Shown: piece after piece, positions 38,132-50,688 of the stretch | Layout: each line of letters begins with the position of its first letter | Numbering within the stretch: position 1 is the first letter of the stretch | Origin: Neodiprion pinetum | Lineage: Eukaryota > Arthropoda > Insecta > Hymenoptera > Diprionidae | DNA: 64,000 bases | Direction: 5' to 3' | Assembly: GCF_021155775.2 (NCBI RefSeq) | Contig: NC_060234.1 | Coordinates: 806,001-870,000 of the forward strand | Program-made: the position numbers and the translations under genes | Notes under the pieces: model-generated | What the model was told of the DNA's origin: nothing | Seen by the model: only the letters and a program-made list of their open reading frames with translations | Databases searched by the model: none

Positions 38132-41100
38132 TTCTCTGCAATGATCATTGTACGCATGTCAAAGAGATTGTTAAATAGGTACACTTGTTCGTCAAGGTGA
38201 AATAGCGTTTAGACGTTGCGACAAGCACATGCAGAAGAAGCTGGAGAAACGATAATCTCATTACAAAGCTTATACAGCGACAGGCTTGATGAGTGATATA
38301 ATATTATGTGGGTCGAGGTTTCAATTTCTATATAATCGAATACAATCTATCAACGCCATCCACTTTCTCTACTTAATTATCATTGCACTTATTGTCAGTG
38401 ATGAATCGGCGACTATGACGACGACCGAGACCATTATAATGCATAAACTGTAACTAGTCCAGTTACTGGAAAACAGTGAACAGGAAATTGCTATCGATTA
38501 TGCTAAAGACACATACTCGGAATCAAATTACGCGATACAAGGAAATTGAGAAAATTTTTCAAGGTTCCGAAATCATACCGAATACGTCGCACGTGCATAC
38601 ATCGAGACACGAATCTATGACAGAGTGTATAAAAAAATTACGAGTCATTATCTAGACGCGAAATCGGCAAAGTCTCATCAATTTTATACAATCAGCATCG
38701 TGACACTTCGTCGAGTCATTTATGCACGATCCGATTCCGCTGCATCATTAATATTCCGCAGCGATATATTTATACACGGTACTTTACAATAATGCAATTA
38801 AATCTGTACCATCAAGCGGCTACAGATTCGTTGTTAGATCAACGATGATCTATAAAAAAAAAAATCGTACCTTCAAACCTCGAGTATAATATCGACAGGT
38901 GGATCGAAAATGACAATGTTCAGGTGTCGAATTAGTCACGTTTAATTATACAGGACGAATAATTATCACGTGAAGCAAAGTCCTTCGCAAGTTATGTATC
39001 TTCGGTGGGAGAATTTTTTCTATCCACACTGTGTCGACGATCCAAACTCGAACGATCCGCGATACCGACTGAACTCTGAACACTCTGACAACGAGGACGC
39101 GATTATCCAACGGGGCAAAGCGATCGTGTCTCGATCGTTTCTTGGCGACTGTGAAGGCACGCGGGAACCCGACTATTTTATTTGACTTTCTGGTTAGTAT
39201 TTACCGAGGCTCGAAGCTATATAATCTCGTCGTCGCGGACTTTGCTCTCTGACAAGCCGTACGAGCTCAGCTACAGCGTGTAGCACGGAGAGGTGTAAGG
39301 AATTTAATATATAACGACGACTTCTCGCTGCTTATTATCTCCCGCAGACGACGTGATATGCATTTTTTTAACGACGCTGGCATGTAAGAAACGTGACAGA
39401 CTTTGACCCGTGATTGCCGATTACCGATTACCGATCATCGCATCCGTTTCTTTCGCTTTTTTATTTTCTTCTTATTCTTCTTCTTTTAAGTATCAACCGC
39501 GACCGATCACCGTGAGAAATGTGGCGGAAAACGTGATAAAATGTGAAAGAAGAAAGAGGAAAAATTAAGAAATTGAACTTTGGAGGCCGTGCAACCGCTC
39601 AGTTTGTCATAATCGCCTTATCATTGCTCGAGAGACTTTGTTGTCTCTCATTTGGGTGATGATATCGTACATAGAGTATGCATTTATATTTGTCCAACGT
39701 CGTACAAATGGACGGTCAAAATTCGAGAATATACGTGACCTCGTTTGTTACACAGTCGATAAAACTTTAGGTACAACATGATCTTTTAATGTTCCCTTTT
39801 TTATTTCCTCTCTGTCTTGCGGGAATCAATAGCGTGTTCAGTTGCGCTCTAATCGGGTTTAATTCTTACAGACAGCATATAATTAGACACTGACATTTTT
39901 GTAATTACAATTATACGATAAGAATATAATTTAATTAACGCGTGACTCAACGCGGCGTTATCCGGAATTTTGGTAAGGAGAAACCAAAGAGGATAAATAT
40001 CACACGAAGTATAATAAACATTGCTTGTAATTATAGTTCGACGAATGTCAAACATAGCAGTAATGTATTCACATTAACAATAAAAACTGCATGTGTGTGA
40101 ACGTGCGTGCATCTTTTTTTTTGTTTTTTTTTTTTTACCGGGTACAAGTTTCAACGACTATATACAGAAAATAGAAACTTGACTCGTATATGCATTAAAG
40201 TAAACTTAGAGTAGGAATAATGTGTTTGTATAGGTATAATGACAATATGTATAAAGATACGCTAATTGCAAGTGGGAACATTAGAAAAAGACGCGTGTAA
40301 GATTTATTCGTTCTATAACTTTGAATATATGGACATATTGATGTTCAACGGATTTTTTTATTTGTTTCGGTCAGAAAAAAAAACCTGTAATTTTTCAAAA
40401 TATTTCCAATCATTTTGTAAAAGTGTGGCGATCTCACGAAGTGATGAAATATTCTCGTCACGAATAAGATGGACATTTTTAAAATCGATGAACCTTTTCT
40501 GTAAAATCAGAGACTCGAAAACGCATCTTTTTTTTTTTTCTAATGATTCGATAATGGGATGAGGATGCTAAATATTTTAATTATTCTTTTCGAATTTATA
40601 TACTTCTTTAATTCATTTTAAATGGTTGTTCCTTGCACTAAAAAATAAAACAAAAAGGAACTTCGTTTTGGTAAAAATCGATTTTCTTTTCAGTTCAAGA
40701 GTAAAACGAAGAAAAATAATAAAAACTCAATCAACGTGAACCTTGAATAAAATACATCATGTTTGTATATAAATGTTTTGAAAATATCTTTAGATCGTTG
40801 AACGTTAACGTGTGAATAAAATTTACTAATGTAACACCTTGTATAAAATTTATTGTTTTACCGATCATCGACCGGCAATGCAAATGATATGTAGTATATA
40901 CGTATACGATGATGTTGTATAAACCTGAAGAAGAAGGGATCCGGTTACTGCACAATTCGTGAGAGACTACACCTACAGTCATGTGCGTAAAACGTAAAAT
41001 ATGTGTATAAGGTTACCGCTATGTATCAAATTAGTGTTGCCTTCCACTCAGTCATGCAAGTTCATCAACTAGAAGCAGCCTATAAGCATTTTACCAAATT

Positions 41101-41396
41101 ACGCCACGTGAGTATGAGTGAGAGCGAGTGCAATCGAAATTAAATTCCACCAAAATCAAAGGATACTGAAATGATTGTAAATTTCAGTTTTTCTTTCTCT
41201 TCGTTCTTTTTTTTTTTTTTCTTTATATGTCGAGTAACATCGACAGTCTGCAATAATTAACGTCGATTGATGTTCGTCTGTGAAATCGCAAGCTATCTAT
41301 GAACTGCAGGGATTTAAAATAATTATTACACGGATGCGGCAATCTAAGTGTGCGAATTATTACATGTACATTAATAGATATATATATATATATACC
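38132..41396. other. Non-coding region upstream of ACSL coding sequence
   Basis: Probably the large 5' intron of ACSL, given the acceptor just before its ATG. No coding sequence recognised. Homopolymer T runs occur near 40113-40134 and 40528-40540. Confidence 0.45.
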
Positions 41397-41946
41397 AGGG
41401 CTGGTAGCAGTCAAGTCGTATGGAAAGAGTGAGCAAAAGTAAGTCTTGAACCTAAAAAAGTGACTCAACAGTAACTGATCATAATTAATTATTGCACAGT
41501 AATTAAACGACACAAGTACTATCGCAGTGTTTTTCGTCTCATCTGAAATAGCCCTATTTTCAATTGTATTGCTGTTTTCCTTGTTTCTCACGTATTTCAT
41601 GATATTCGGTAAATGAAAAAAAAGAAAGTTAACAATGGCTCTGATTTATGAATTTATTGTCCTTTCCGGTGAAACATTTTGATACAGAAAAAATGAACAA
41701 TGCGATCACGGTTGATTTTCCGAAATTAATCTGACGCTGATTGTCTTGCTAAGAATACTGTAATACCCAACAAACAAAATACCGCGTGGGAAAAAGAAAT
41801 TGGGCAACTAAATTGTTTCTATGCACTAAACTAAATTACGACTGAAAAAGTGGTAATTTCGTGAAAAACAGTTGCAAAAAGTAACTCCGTTAAAAAAAAT
41901 ACAGTGACTAATAGCGTGAAAAGTGACTGACTACCAGCCGTGAATT
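41397..41946. mobile_element. MITE-like element with CTGGTAG inverted ends
   Basis: The left end reads CAGGGCTGGTAGCAGTCA, and the reverse complement of the right end reads CACGGCTGGTAGTCAGTCAC. About 550 bp separate the two, rich in GTGACT/AGTAACT motifs and without coding capacity. The imperfect inverted ends of about 16 bp suggest a non-autonomous DNA transposon. No target-site duplication was confirmed. Confidence 0.5.
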
Positions 41947-42069
41947 ATACTGTATACAAGCTGAGCGATTATATTATTATACTGCAGTCACGTGTACGAT
42001 AGAAAGATATAATAGATAAAATAAAAAGGATAGAAGATAGAATTGTGATGTGCTAGCGGCGGATGAAAT

Positions 42070-42450
42070 ACGTATAAGGGGGCGGGATTGAAGTTCCGAA
42101 AGTGCCTAATTCCGAATTATTTGCTGGCGAAACTTGAAGTAAAGAAATCAAACTTTGAAGAAATGTGAAAAACCGAAAGTCAGAATGATCAGGATTCCGA
42201 ATGTATAAATGTCGAAAATCAAAAACAAACAAAGACCAAAGTGGTGAAATTTCACCAAGCCAGAAATTCACAGAACTGAAAATCTTCGATCATTCGGAAT
42301 TTCGATCTTTTCGCATCGGATTTCGGACTATTTGAAACTTTGATGTTTCGTCATAGTTTGATTTCTTTACTTCAAGTTTCGCCAGCAAAAAAATTGCGAA
42401 TTTGTTGCTTCCAGTACTTTTCAAATTCGGAATTTCAACCCCGTCCCATG
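42070..42450. mobile_element. Inverted-repeat (foldback) element
   Basis: TTTGCTGGCGAAACTTGAAG followed by TAAAGAAATCAAAC (about 42120-42153) recurs exactly inverted as GTTTGATTTCTTTACTTCAAG followed by TTTCGCCAGCAAA (about 42357-42390). The homology continues outward: GCGGGATTGAAGTTCCGAA on the left against TTCGGAATTTCAACCCCGTC on the right. The arms are about 80-90 bp. The arrangement and the lack of coding sequence fit a MITE. Confidence 0.7.
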
Positions 42451-43047
42451 TATAAAAGCTGAATAGAACATCGAAATACGATACAAGAAGAGACGGTGCT
42501 GCTGCAGCAGCTGATGTAATTTATGTTTTTTTTTTTTTTTAAACAACTCACTGTTTCTCTTCGACGATCATGATGAAAGGTGCTTGATTTCTCTTCCACC
42601 ACCGAACGGTTATTTATAACAAATAAATATTATATATATATATATATATATATAACGTGTAATCAATTATTATGCAGATAGGCAGCCACGTTTCTTTGTC
42701 ACACAATAAATATTTGCCGATTTTTATACTGTTTTATTTCCTTCGTTTTTTTTCTTTTTCTTTTTTTTTATCTTTACCAAGATTCCTTCGTTTCCCCCAA
42801 ATTCGATATATTATCCCGTTATTTGTTGTCCTTCGTTATCGATAATAACAATAAAACACCACAACCCGTTCTCCTCCACCAAGAAGCGATGCAGCCACGT
42901 CCCAAATCACCAGCGATGATCAGAATCGGTCGCAAATTTTACCACCACAGCTCTGCAAAAGAGAATCTCTCGTGCATTTTCTCTCTCTCTCTCTTTCTCC
43001 CTCTCTCTTCATTATACTATCTGAAAAATAGTTTCACACTCTCTCTC

Positions 43048-43079
<32 letters not shown>

Positions 43080-46000
43080 GAACTGCACTCTTGTAAGAAA
43101 AGCGATACACACAACATTTGAACAATTCACTTATTCACAACGTACGCGGTGAATTCTTAATTTTATCGTTGAATGAAAAATCACTTCATGTTACGTTCGG
43201 AGTGATCGTTCGTTATTATATTAATATAACGAAGAAATAACTGCAATATTATAATATCTACCACACCGATTAAATTATCATACCAATATGCAACTATAAA
43301 TATTTCCAATTAACCGCATTATTATACATGAACAAACACACTGCTTTACAGGTTATGCGTAAACAAAATATTGTGTACAAATGAAAAAATAAATAAATAA
43401 AAAAGTGAAAAATTTCATTCAATTTTTTACTTTTCATCACCTTAATTCTTTCAGTCACGCGATTCATTCTTTTTTTTTTTTTTTCTAGACACGGAATTTC
43501 AATTACGGACGCTGAATGCGAATCTAATGTAAAATGTGTAATAAAACTAAATAAAATTCCTAAAATGGGATGAAAACGAGGTAAATTATCAACATCGTTT
43601 TAGACAATTTTCAACGTTTAACCGAGAAACATCCACTTTTTCCAATCGAACGATTATCTTTTTCCCAGTATGTGTATTAATTGTAAAAAGAAAAACACGC
43701 AAATTTTCTATTTTTCAGAAATTGTTTATCTTCTAATTTTTTCTTTCAAAACATTTCTCGTTTGCCTGCCAAGTCCTATAACTTTCAGATCTTTCACTCG
43801 GCCGTTTTCGAAATCATCCCGTCAAGTTTGTCGAACAGAACCTACCGGCTCTTCCATTTTCACATTGATGAAAAGTGTCGCGAAAAGACTGTTTACCCGG
43901 CTTGTCCATTATTCTTTCACAAGTAAAGAAAAATCGTGCAAGTTTTTCGGTAACGTAAGACGACGAAGCGGCAGGAGGAGAATGCAACTACGATGATGAC
44001 GTCGTGCAGAGTTGTAGTACATAATATCATCTGCGATATGAATTCAACTGAAGCGCGGTGATTGCTTCATTACGCACGAATATATGTCATCATCACGCGC
44101 CATGCGCAAGCTCGGCTTCATGCTGATGCCGATGCCGATGCATTTTCATCTTATTTATTAATTCAAGAGGCCACAAGACGACGCCACGTGGTTTAGCACC
44201 GTTGCTCCTACGTCTCCCGACCATGTTACGCAATATACCAAACATGTATATATATATATATATAAATACAGACACAAATGCAATTGATGCCGAGCGAATG
44301 CAAATTTTATTAACTGGGAGTTTAGCTGCTGCAGCTAACAGAGCGTCGTTTATACGTATATAGATATAACACAGCATTCATTTCTTACCGTTTCTTTATA
44401 TTATATGCATTTATTCCGTACGTTTACTTACAGTTTTATAATATGTACATGTGACACACATAATTTTTTTTTATTTTTTTTTTACGGAAAAAATTACGTC
44501 AATGCGTATTGTGTAACCACAATAATAACCACAAAACGGTTGTAAAGAGTTGTCACGCAGTCTGAAGGTTTTCGCATTGCGTTATTAACGTTGCATTATA
44601 GTTCAGTGGTTGTTAACCGTAAAAATTATCTGTAACCGCGCCCATCTTTCCCGTGTACATCGTCAAATCAGTAAACGGTTGACCACGAAATTTTATAACT
44701 TCACTGAGGATTTTTCCTACCGCAGAACCGGACAGAGTTTTTTTTTTTTTTCCCGGACTCGATGGAATTTGAAATTTTTGTTCGCTATTTTGAATTTTTG
44801 AAATCCGATTTTAGATTCATAATCGGTGTCCGGAAAAACTTATAATACATGTAAAACACGTGTATGTGTGGGGTGGGCTAACTTTCACGGAAATGAATTA
44901 TTCTTTGAATTTACAAAATTTTTCTTAATAAATTTGTTTATAACAATAACAATTTACATTGTATCGCAATAATTACTCTCGAGTATTGAAAACCTATTGG
45001 TATACTATAGGAAGGGGCAAAAAAAAAAAAAATAAATAAATAAAAAAAAAATATAAATAAACGGATATGCAATAGGTGGTAAGACTGCTGCTACTTACCA
45101 CTATGACTCAAAGGGTTAATAGACGCCGCTCGCGATGTAAGGTTGCACTTTATATAACGGCGCATCTAGGTGTATAAATACGTACACTGTCGTATTACAC
45201 CCACGTACAGAGTGATGATGCCGGCTAATTTGTCTCTCTAGCTTTATTGGACTCGTCATCGTTATCATTGTAATCATCGCAGGCGGTGCGAATTATAGTG
45301 GGTGTGAATTATAAAAAAAAATTAAAACGACGCGATGCATAGAGTACGTCGCATTTGTAATATCGTGGTTCTTATTTGTAATTGCGTATTGTAACAAGTA
45401 GCCAAAGGTGCGGTTGATTTGCCGCTGTGCCGATATGAACCCGTTAAATTCAATTATGTACCTTCCTGTGTACATGGAACACACAACGCGTAATGTTTGG
45501 ATAATATAAACTTCGATCGACCTTCACGGATGATTAAAATTAGATCACTAGTCAGATAAATATGCACACATGTATGCCTGCGCTATACTACACGATATTA
45601 AAAAAACAACATAACATGTATATAATAGATAAAACGACTGCGTCTGCGAGACCAGACGAGGACGTATACATATTGCAACATTTTTCTGCGACTTTCGTTT
45701 CTGAATCTTGTTTCGTCCTCTGTACAGTTCTATTTTATCATCTATGCGCGCGTTTTGATGTAGGTCGTGAGAATCGTTATTCGACATTATTAATATAGTA
45801 TATCAAATGTGCACGCATGCTGTAACGTATATCTCTCTTCGATGAAACGACGAATGCATCATCTCTCACTTATTTTTATAATCTCCACCTTTATCAATTT
45901 CACGTACGATAAGCTCTGCTGGGATTTATACCCAAGCGTAAAAATTATCCCAGTTATATCATATCCGATGGTTAATCCACGTCAAATTAGCATGCTATGT

Positions 46001-47550
46001 ACCTCAGCCTCTTCGATTTCAATCATTTTTTAGTATGATATTCATACCGGGCCAAAAATGTCTCCAAATTTTTTTCAGATTCTTTTAGTCACCGGTGAAA
46101 TATGTAAAAAATAATTGAAATACCAATTCCGAAAACACCAGTTGTAAAAATCTAAAACAAATTCACACCTATTTTGTGATTTAAAATCTGATGTTTGAGA
46201 ACCACACGATAATGGAATCAATGTTCGCTAGTTTTTTCGTTCTTCCATGTCCCGATAAAATTCTTGAGAACCTTTTGGGTTGGTAAGAACATCGTATTAA
46301 AAAATGATGAGTATCGAAGGGGGTGAGGTACATGGGCCGTAATTTGACGTGGAATGCGTCATATACATGTATCTGCATATGCTGCTAAATCATTTCGGAC
46401 AAACGCGGAGCATCGCACATCCAATAGACAGCCTTTGCGATGTAACGATCCAGCTGCATTCCGAAGAAATAAAATGCCAATGTGTGCACGTGCTGGTAAT
46501 ATCGTAGTGTATAATCGGGCAGACATGCGACAGTCTGAACAAATAAGGTATCAAAGTATAATGACGTGTATGAACCAAAAAAAATACTTATACGTAGTTT
46601 ATTAGCGAACAAATAAAATTACCCCACTCATCCGAATTACAGTCGAATTAATTCAACGAGAGAAAGACAATTTTAGGTATATTGAGGTGGAAAAAAAAAA
46701 AAATAGAAGCTGATTTTTGTTTTTCTCAAGTTTTGGATCAAAGAAGGGATATTTCTTTGTTTCGATCTGCGTTTCATTTCTTCGTCTCTGTACTTTGAAA
46801 TATGATAAATCCTCTTGCGATTAAGAGAATGAAATTCCACCAGACCTGTTCGTCGATTCAACAATTATATTCAATTTTTCCACCGCGTCTTTCTTTGACC
46901 GGTTACTTTGTTCACGGATTGTTTGTTCGCGACACCGTTTAGACACGCAGCACGCGTGCAAACGGCGACAAAGTGGAATGAGAAGTTTAAACGAGGTTTC
47001 AGTTTTCACGCAGCATGGCGAGCGAGAAACACTGCGGCACTAGTTGCGCTCGGTCTCGTTTCTTCTAGTTTTGCCTCGTCGTTCTTCGTACCGTTATTTT
47101 AGTCTATAGTTTGTCAGTATTTGTAAACTAAAATAAAAATATAGAGCTCCCACGCGTGCGAAGCACGACGCCAACGTCTGTATCATTGTTATACTTATGG
47201 TAACAACATCAATAACAATAACGACGACAACAACAACAATAATAATTTGGTTGTTTCGAGCTAGGAATTTCCAATTACGCCCTGCTATGTGACAATGCCG
47301 CGAAAGATGCGGACAATTGTAATTCGAAACGTAGATTCCAACGGCCGGTTGATATTGACGAACAATAACAAAGCGATTAGACGGTTCGATCAATATTCAA
47401 TGTATACACGCAACGCCTAGTTGTCAATGATCCGGTTAATGGTTTTTATACGCTTCGTAGCAGCTAGCGGTACGCCAATTTAGTTTCGAACCTTCGTTTC
47501 ATACGGATTACATAATAATGATTTTCAACGCCGAGATGATCATTACACGG

Positions 47551-47551
<1 letters not shown>
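42451..47551. other. Gene-poor AT-rich region
   Basis: No coding region recognised. Contains TA repeats (42632-42653, 44245-44264), CT and CA repeats (42980-43080) and many homopolymers. It probably remains within the long 5' intron of ACSL, which is inference. Confidence 0.45.

Positions 47552-47585
<34 letters not shown>
47552..47585 (+). repeat. (CTG)n microsatellite
   Basis: Eleven CTG units in a row, followed by CAG. Confidence 0.9.
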
Positions 47586-47929
47586 AGTACAGTGAAATCG
47601 CGAACCATTCTAGCTATACATATACATATACATATATATATGTAGATCTTAGTTAATCTCAGAGAAAATTCGATCTCAACAACTTCCTCCACACGACGTT
47701 ACGCAACGCATTCAGCCTCCTGTTGGCCTTGTTGATAAAGTTTTACACCCGTAGAAATCGCCTCGCCATTTATTGGAATGAAGAAAAATCGTAGTAGGTA
47801 TATTGGATATACGGAGAAACGAATACGGTGATACATTCATTCATTCTCTCGTTCGTCACCGAGGCGTTCGTAATAAAAAGAAAAATAAAAATAAACAGAA
47901 ATTATAGAAAAACACTCACCTCTTTTGCT

Positions 47930-48060
47930 CCTCGTAGGTCGATGCCAATCGGAGATCAGATCACAGCGATCAACTTGTCGAGCGGTACAATTCAAAACGC
48001 GGTACAGTTGCAATACCGACCGTTAGACTGTGGAGCGCGAGTCGAGTGACGATTGACGAG
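47930..48060 (-). other. Candidate 5' noncoding exon of ACSL
   Basis: On the minus strand a strong donor (AAAAGAG|GTGAGTG) ends at 47930, with GC-richer sequence upstream. It is the nearest convincing minus-strand donor that could feed the acceptor at about 38137 just before the ACSL start codon. Its right limit and its assignment to ACSL are guesses. Confidence 0.3.
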
Positions 48061-48069
48061 GGTTAAAGT

Positions 48070-48224
48070 GGGGGGGGGGGGGGGGGAGGATACCGGATGT
48101 AATGAATATAACGGAATACAGGAGAGCAGCGTATTTACACTGACGAACCTTGAACTTTGAACAGCAAACGCGCACCTGCGGCTGTGAGATTAGCGTTGAC
48201 AGCAAGTAGGGGGGGGGGGGGGGG
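48070..48224 (+). repeat. Two poly-G tracts (17 and 16 bases)
   Basis: G runs at 48070-48086 and 48209-48224, about 120 bases apart. They are upstream of the candidate ACSL 5' exon, on the opposite strand, and could form G-quadruplexes. The lengths may be affected by sequencing error. Confidence 0.8.
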
Positions 48225-49548
48225 TTCAACCTTTCGGACAGCAAAGTTGTCCACGGTGCTGGTCCGCAATGATCACTCGCGTAATGCGTCGTTTATGTTT
48301 CACCCCACGTGTTCGTGTCAGCTTCAATTCACTGATTATACCACCACTGCACACAGAGAGTATACGGACTAGTCGCATATGTCGCGCGTGCGATGGATGG
48401 ATGGATGGATGTATGCACGTATCGCGCGTACGGAGGAAGGAAGACGTCGTGGTTTTCGTTCGATGGCTAGAAAATTGAGGCTAACCTCGTACGGCGCATC
48501 CCGCCGCGGCGATTATTCCTCGATTATACTCCGATTAGCCCGTCATTCCTTCTCTTCTCAATTATCGCACGCGATGACGCCAGTAAGGTGGGGAAAAACG
48601 CGATAACGCAGCTCGATCCGAGACCCGAACGCCAGACCGGTCAGCCGCGTAGTGAACGCTGCCATCCCAGCCGTCTCTGATCCGCTCGCTACAAGCGACG
48701 CTCGAACATGTGTGAAGCACACGGACGGGTGACTGTGTCGCTACGCCGCCGACCAATCGGAGAGCAGATGTCGTGGGTGGAGATGTGGCGTGATCCTCGG
48801 TGACGTAGCAGCCGAGAATCAATAATATTCCTTCCCTAGCCTGTGTAGGTATACCTTGTTTTTTATCTCGATCCTGCGCAGGCCCCCCAATATTTTTATT
48901 CTATTTTTTTTTCCTTCAATTTTAGTTTTCAAATTTAAGTATATTTATCTGTTTGTTTTTTTTTTTTCGCGCAAGCAGGTTTTTCATCAATGAATCACGA
49001 GCCAGTTACATTATTCACCTCGTATGCTTATATCGAGAGGATAAAGCGATAAATTAGGAAAGAAAATAGCGTGTGTTCACAGCGGGCTTTTAAATTCCAA
49101 TTTGATTTACCGTAACTCGGAATTATTCACGTTCAACGATTAATAATATGTCGGAAATTTTATCCCTGATGTGAATTCTCGCCTCGTGATCGTGGAACGT
49201 GGAAAACCGCATCGAGGTCGTATTAACGAAATTATTGAATCGAATCGTTTGTAGCAGAATCATGAGTGGAGTAGAATTCGGTATTTATAGTACGGCGGGG
49301 ACGCGCTACCGTAATGCGTAGTACGCAAGGACACTAACGGGCGATCGGATTGGTTGAGAGGCGCGATTCGTAACTGGATTCGCCAATCACGACTCCCAAT
49401 TTCAGAGCGACGACCTTCTGCGGCTACGTTCGCCCGATCGTTTGTGAAGTTAGGTTAAGTTAGCTCAGAGTATACAAGTTGAGTTTGACAAACAATGGTA
49501 TCAGTTAAGTTCACTGGCAGGAAAGCAAGATAACATCTTTCGCCAAAC
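48225..49548. other. Promoter region of the RMP24-like gene and flank
   Basis: Includes a GGAT repeat (about 48394-48412). CCAAT-type motifs occur at 49349-49353 (ATTGG) and 49383-49388 (CCAATC), 160-200 bases before the ATG at 49549, typical of a housekeeping promoter. A TTAGGTTAAGTTAG motif is at 49450-49463. No coding sequence recognised. Confidence 0.5.
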
Positions 49549-50354
49549 ATGGAAAAAGTTCAGCATTTGTGGAACATTGTAAAGTTTCTGTCAGATTATT
49601 CTGGAACTAAGGTTACGCGGCTGCAAAGTTATTACGTGTAAGTTCTTTCGGTTAAAGAGTTTTTCATCCGACAATTAACCTGATCTCACCCGACTTATAC
49701 ATATTGTGCATTTATTTGGAAATTTTATGCGCGATGTTCTGAACCCTCAAGCCAACCTAACCTAACCTAACTTAACAACTGTGAAATTCTTTCAGCTGGC
49801 GCTGCAGGCAGCTATCGAGCGCGATCGAATTACCTAGCAAAATATTTGGCCCTGGAGAGATGTGTTCGCATTGCGGCGCGCTCTGGGCAAAAGTCGAACA
49901 CAGAGTTAGATTGCAGTCGGGCACGGTGTCTGGAAAGTCCGTTAAAAAGATTATCAGGAAGAGGGCCTTGGGTGCGGAGACGAAGAAACTGGGGAGGTAT
50001 AAGGACACGCTGTTGAAGAAAGCGCTGAAGAATACTGGGAACAAGGCGGTCATTAGGTGCTCGATCTGCTCCGAAAACACTAAACTTAGCTTTGCCAAAC
50101 CGGGAATGCCAAAACCGACAGTGACCGTTGACAAAGGGAAAGGTAACGATACCAAAGTCGGTAAGAAACGAAAAAAGAGGACTAAGGATAAAAGTGCAGG
50201 TTTAATTTTGGGAGGAGTTAACGCGTGTGATAAAACCCCGATCGCGGCCAAGGCTAAGGCCACTACTTTAAGAAAACTAGGATCTATGATGTCGAAAAAT
50301 TTAACTCCATGTAAGAAAAGCTCGTTGCATGATTTTATCGTCGAACTGAGCTAG
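49549..50354 (+). CDS. RMP24: C18orf21/RMP24-like zinc-ribbon protein (2 exons)
   Basis: Exons 49549-49637 and 49796-50354 give 215 residues. Two CxxC pairs form a zinc ribbon, CSHC at residues 53-56 and CSIC near 118-121. Between them are HRVRL and a lysine-rich helix (KKIIRKRALGAETKKLGRY). The tail is basic and low-complexity (KKRKKRTKDKS), with a conserved-looking end (SLHDFIVELS). The spacing, RVRL after the first knuckle and F/L-L near the C-terminus match human C18orf21. That protein (UPF0711, now RMP24) is described as a subunit specific to RNase MRP, which processes pre-rRNA in the nucleolus. Insect orthologues are poorly annotated, so the name rests on motif order. The first ATG and a good donor (ACGT|GTAAGT) fix the start. 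Confidence 0.75.
49756..49776 (-). repeat. Interstitial telomere-like (TTAGG)n run
   Basis: The plus strand reads CCTAACCTAACCTAACTTAA inside the intron of the RMP24-like gene, which is three TTAGG units on the minus strand. TTAGG is the ancestral insect telomere repeat. Confidence 0.5.
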
Positions 50355-50527
50355 CTGTTGATTAATTAATAATTGTTAAATATTTTTTATATGTTTGAAT
50401 TTCTTCCCGAAGAATCAATGTGTATTGTAAATAATTAGTGTTGATTGAGAACGTTAAACATTTATAGACTGCGGTAATATTTTTAAAAATACATCAAAGA
50501 TGGGAGTGACACGATACTTATTTGTTA

Positions 50528-50596
50528 TTTATTTATCCGTGCCTTTCCCCTATACGTATAAGCACGTTACATTGGTCATTGGATAAAATAAATAAA
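50528..50596. terminator. Overlapping convergent polyadenylation signals
   Basis: AATAAA on plus at 50587-50592 and 50591-50596 serves the RMP24-like gene. AATAAA on minus at 50528-50533 serves LUBEL. The two 3' ends therefore probably overlap by some tens of bases. Confidence 0.45.
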
Positions 50597-50688
50597 TAGA
50601 CATAGTAGTAGAACATAGTAGACGTCCCGCGACTAGACCCTTGGCTAGTGCAGTAACGTATAAAGTGCAAATGAATTTTCGCCGACTA

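Noticed and set aside
43670..43996. 108-codon plus-strand frame in the gene-poor region
   Set aside because: Begins in AT-rich noncoding sequence and has no recognisable domain or splice context.
49772..50263. 163-codon minus-strand frame opposite the RMP24-like gene
   Set aside because: Hydrophobic antisense shadow of the lysine-rich coding strand.
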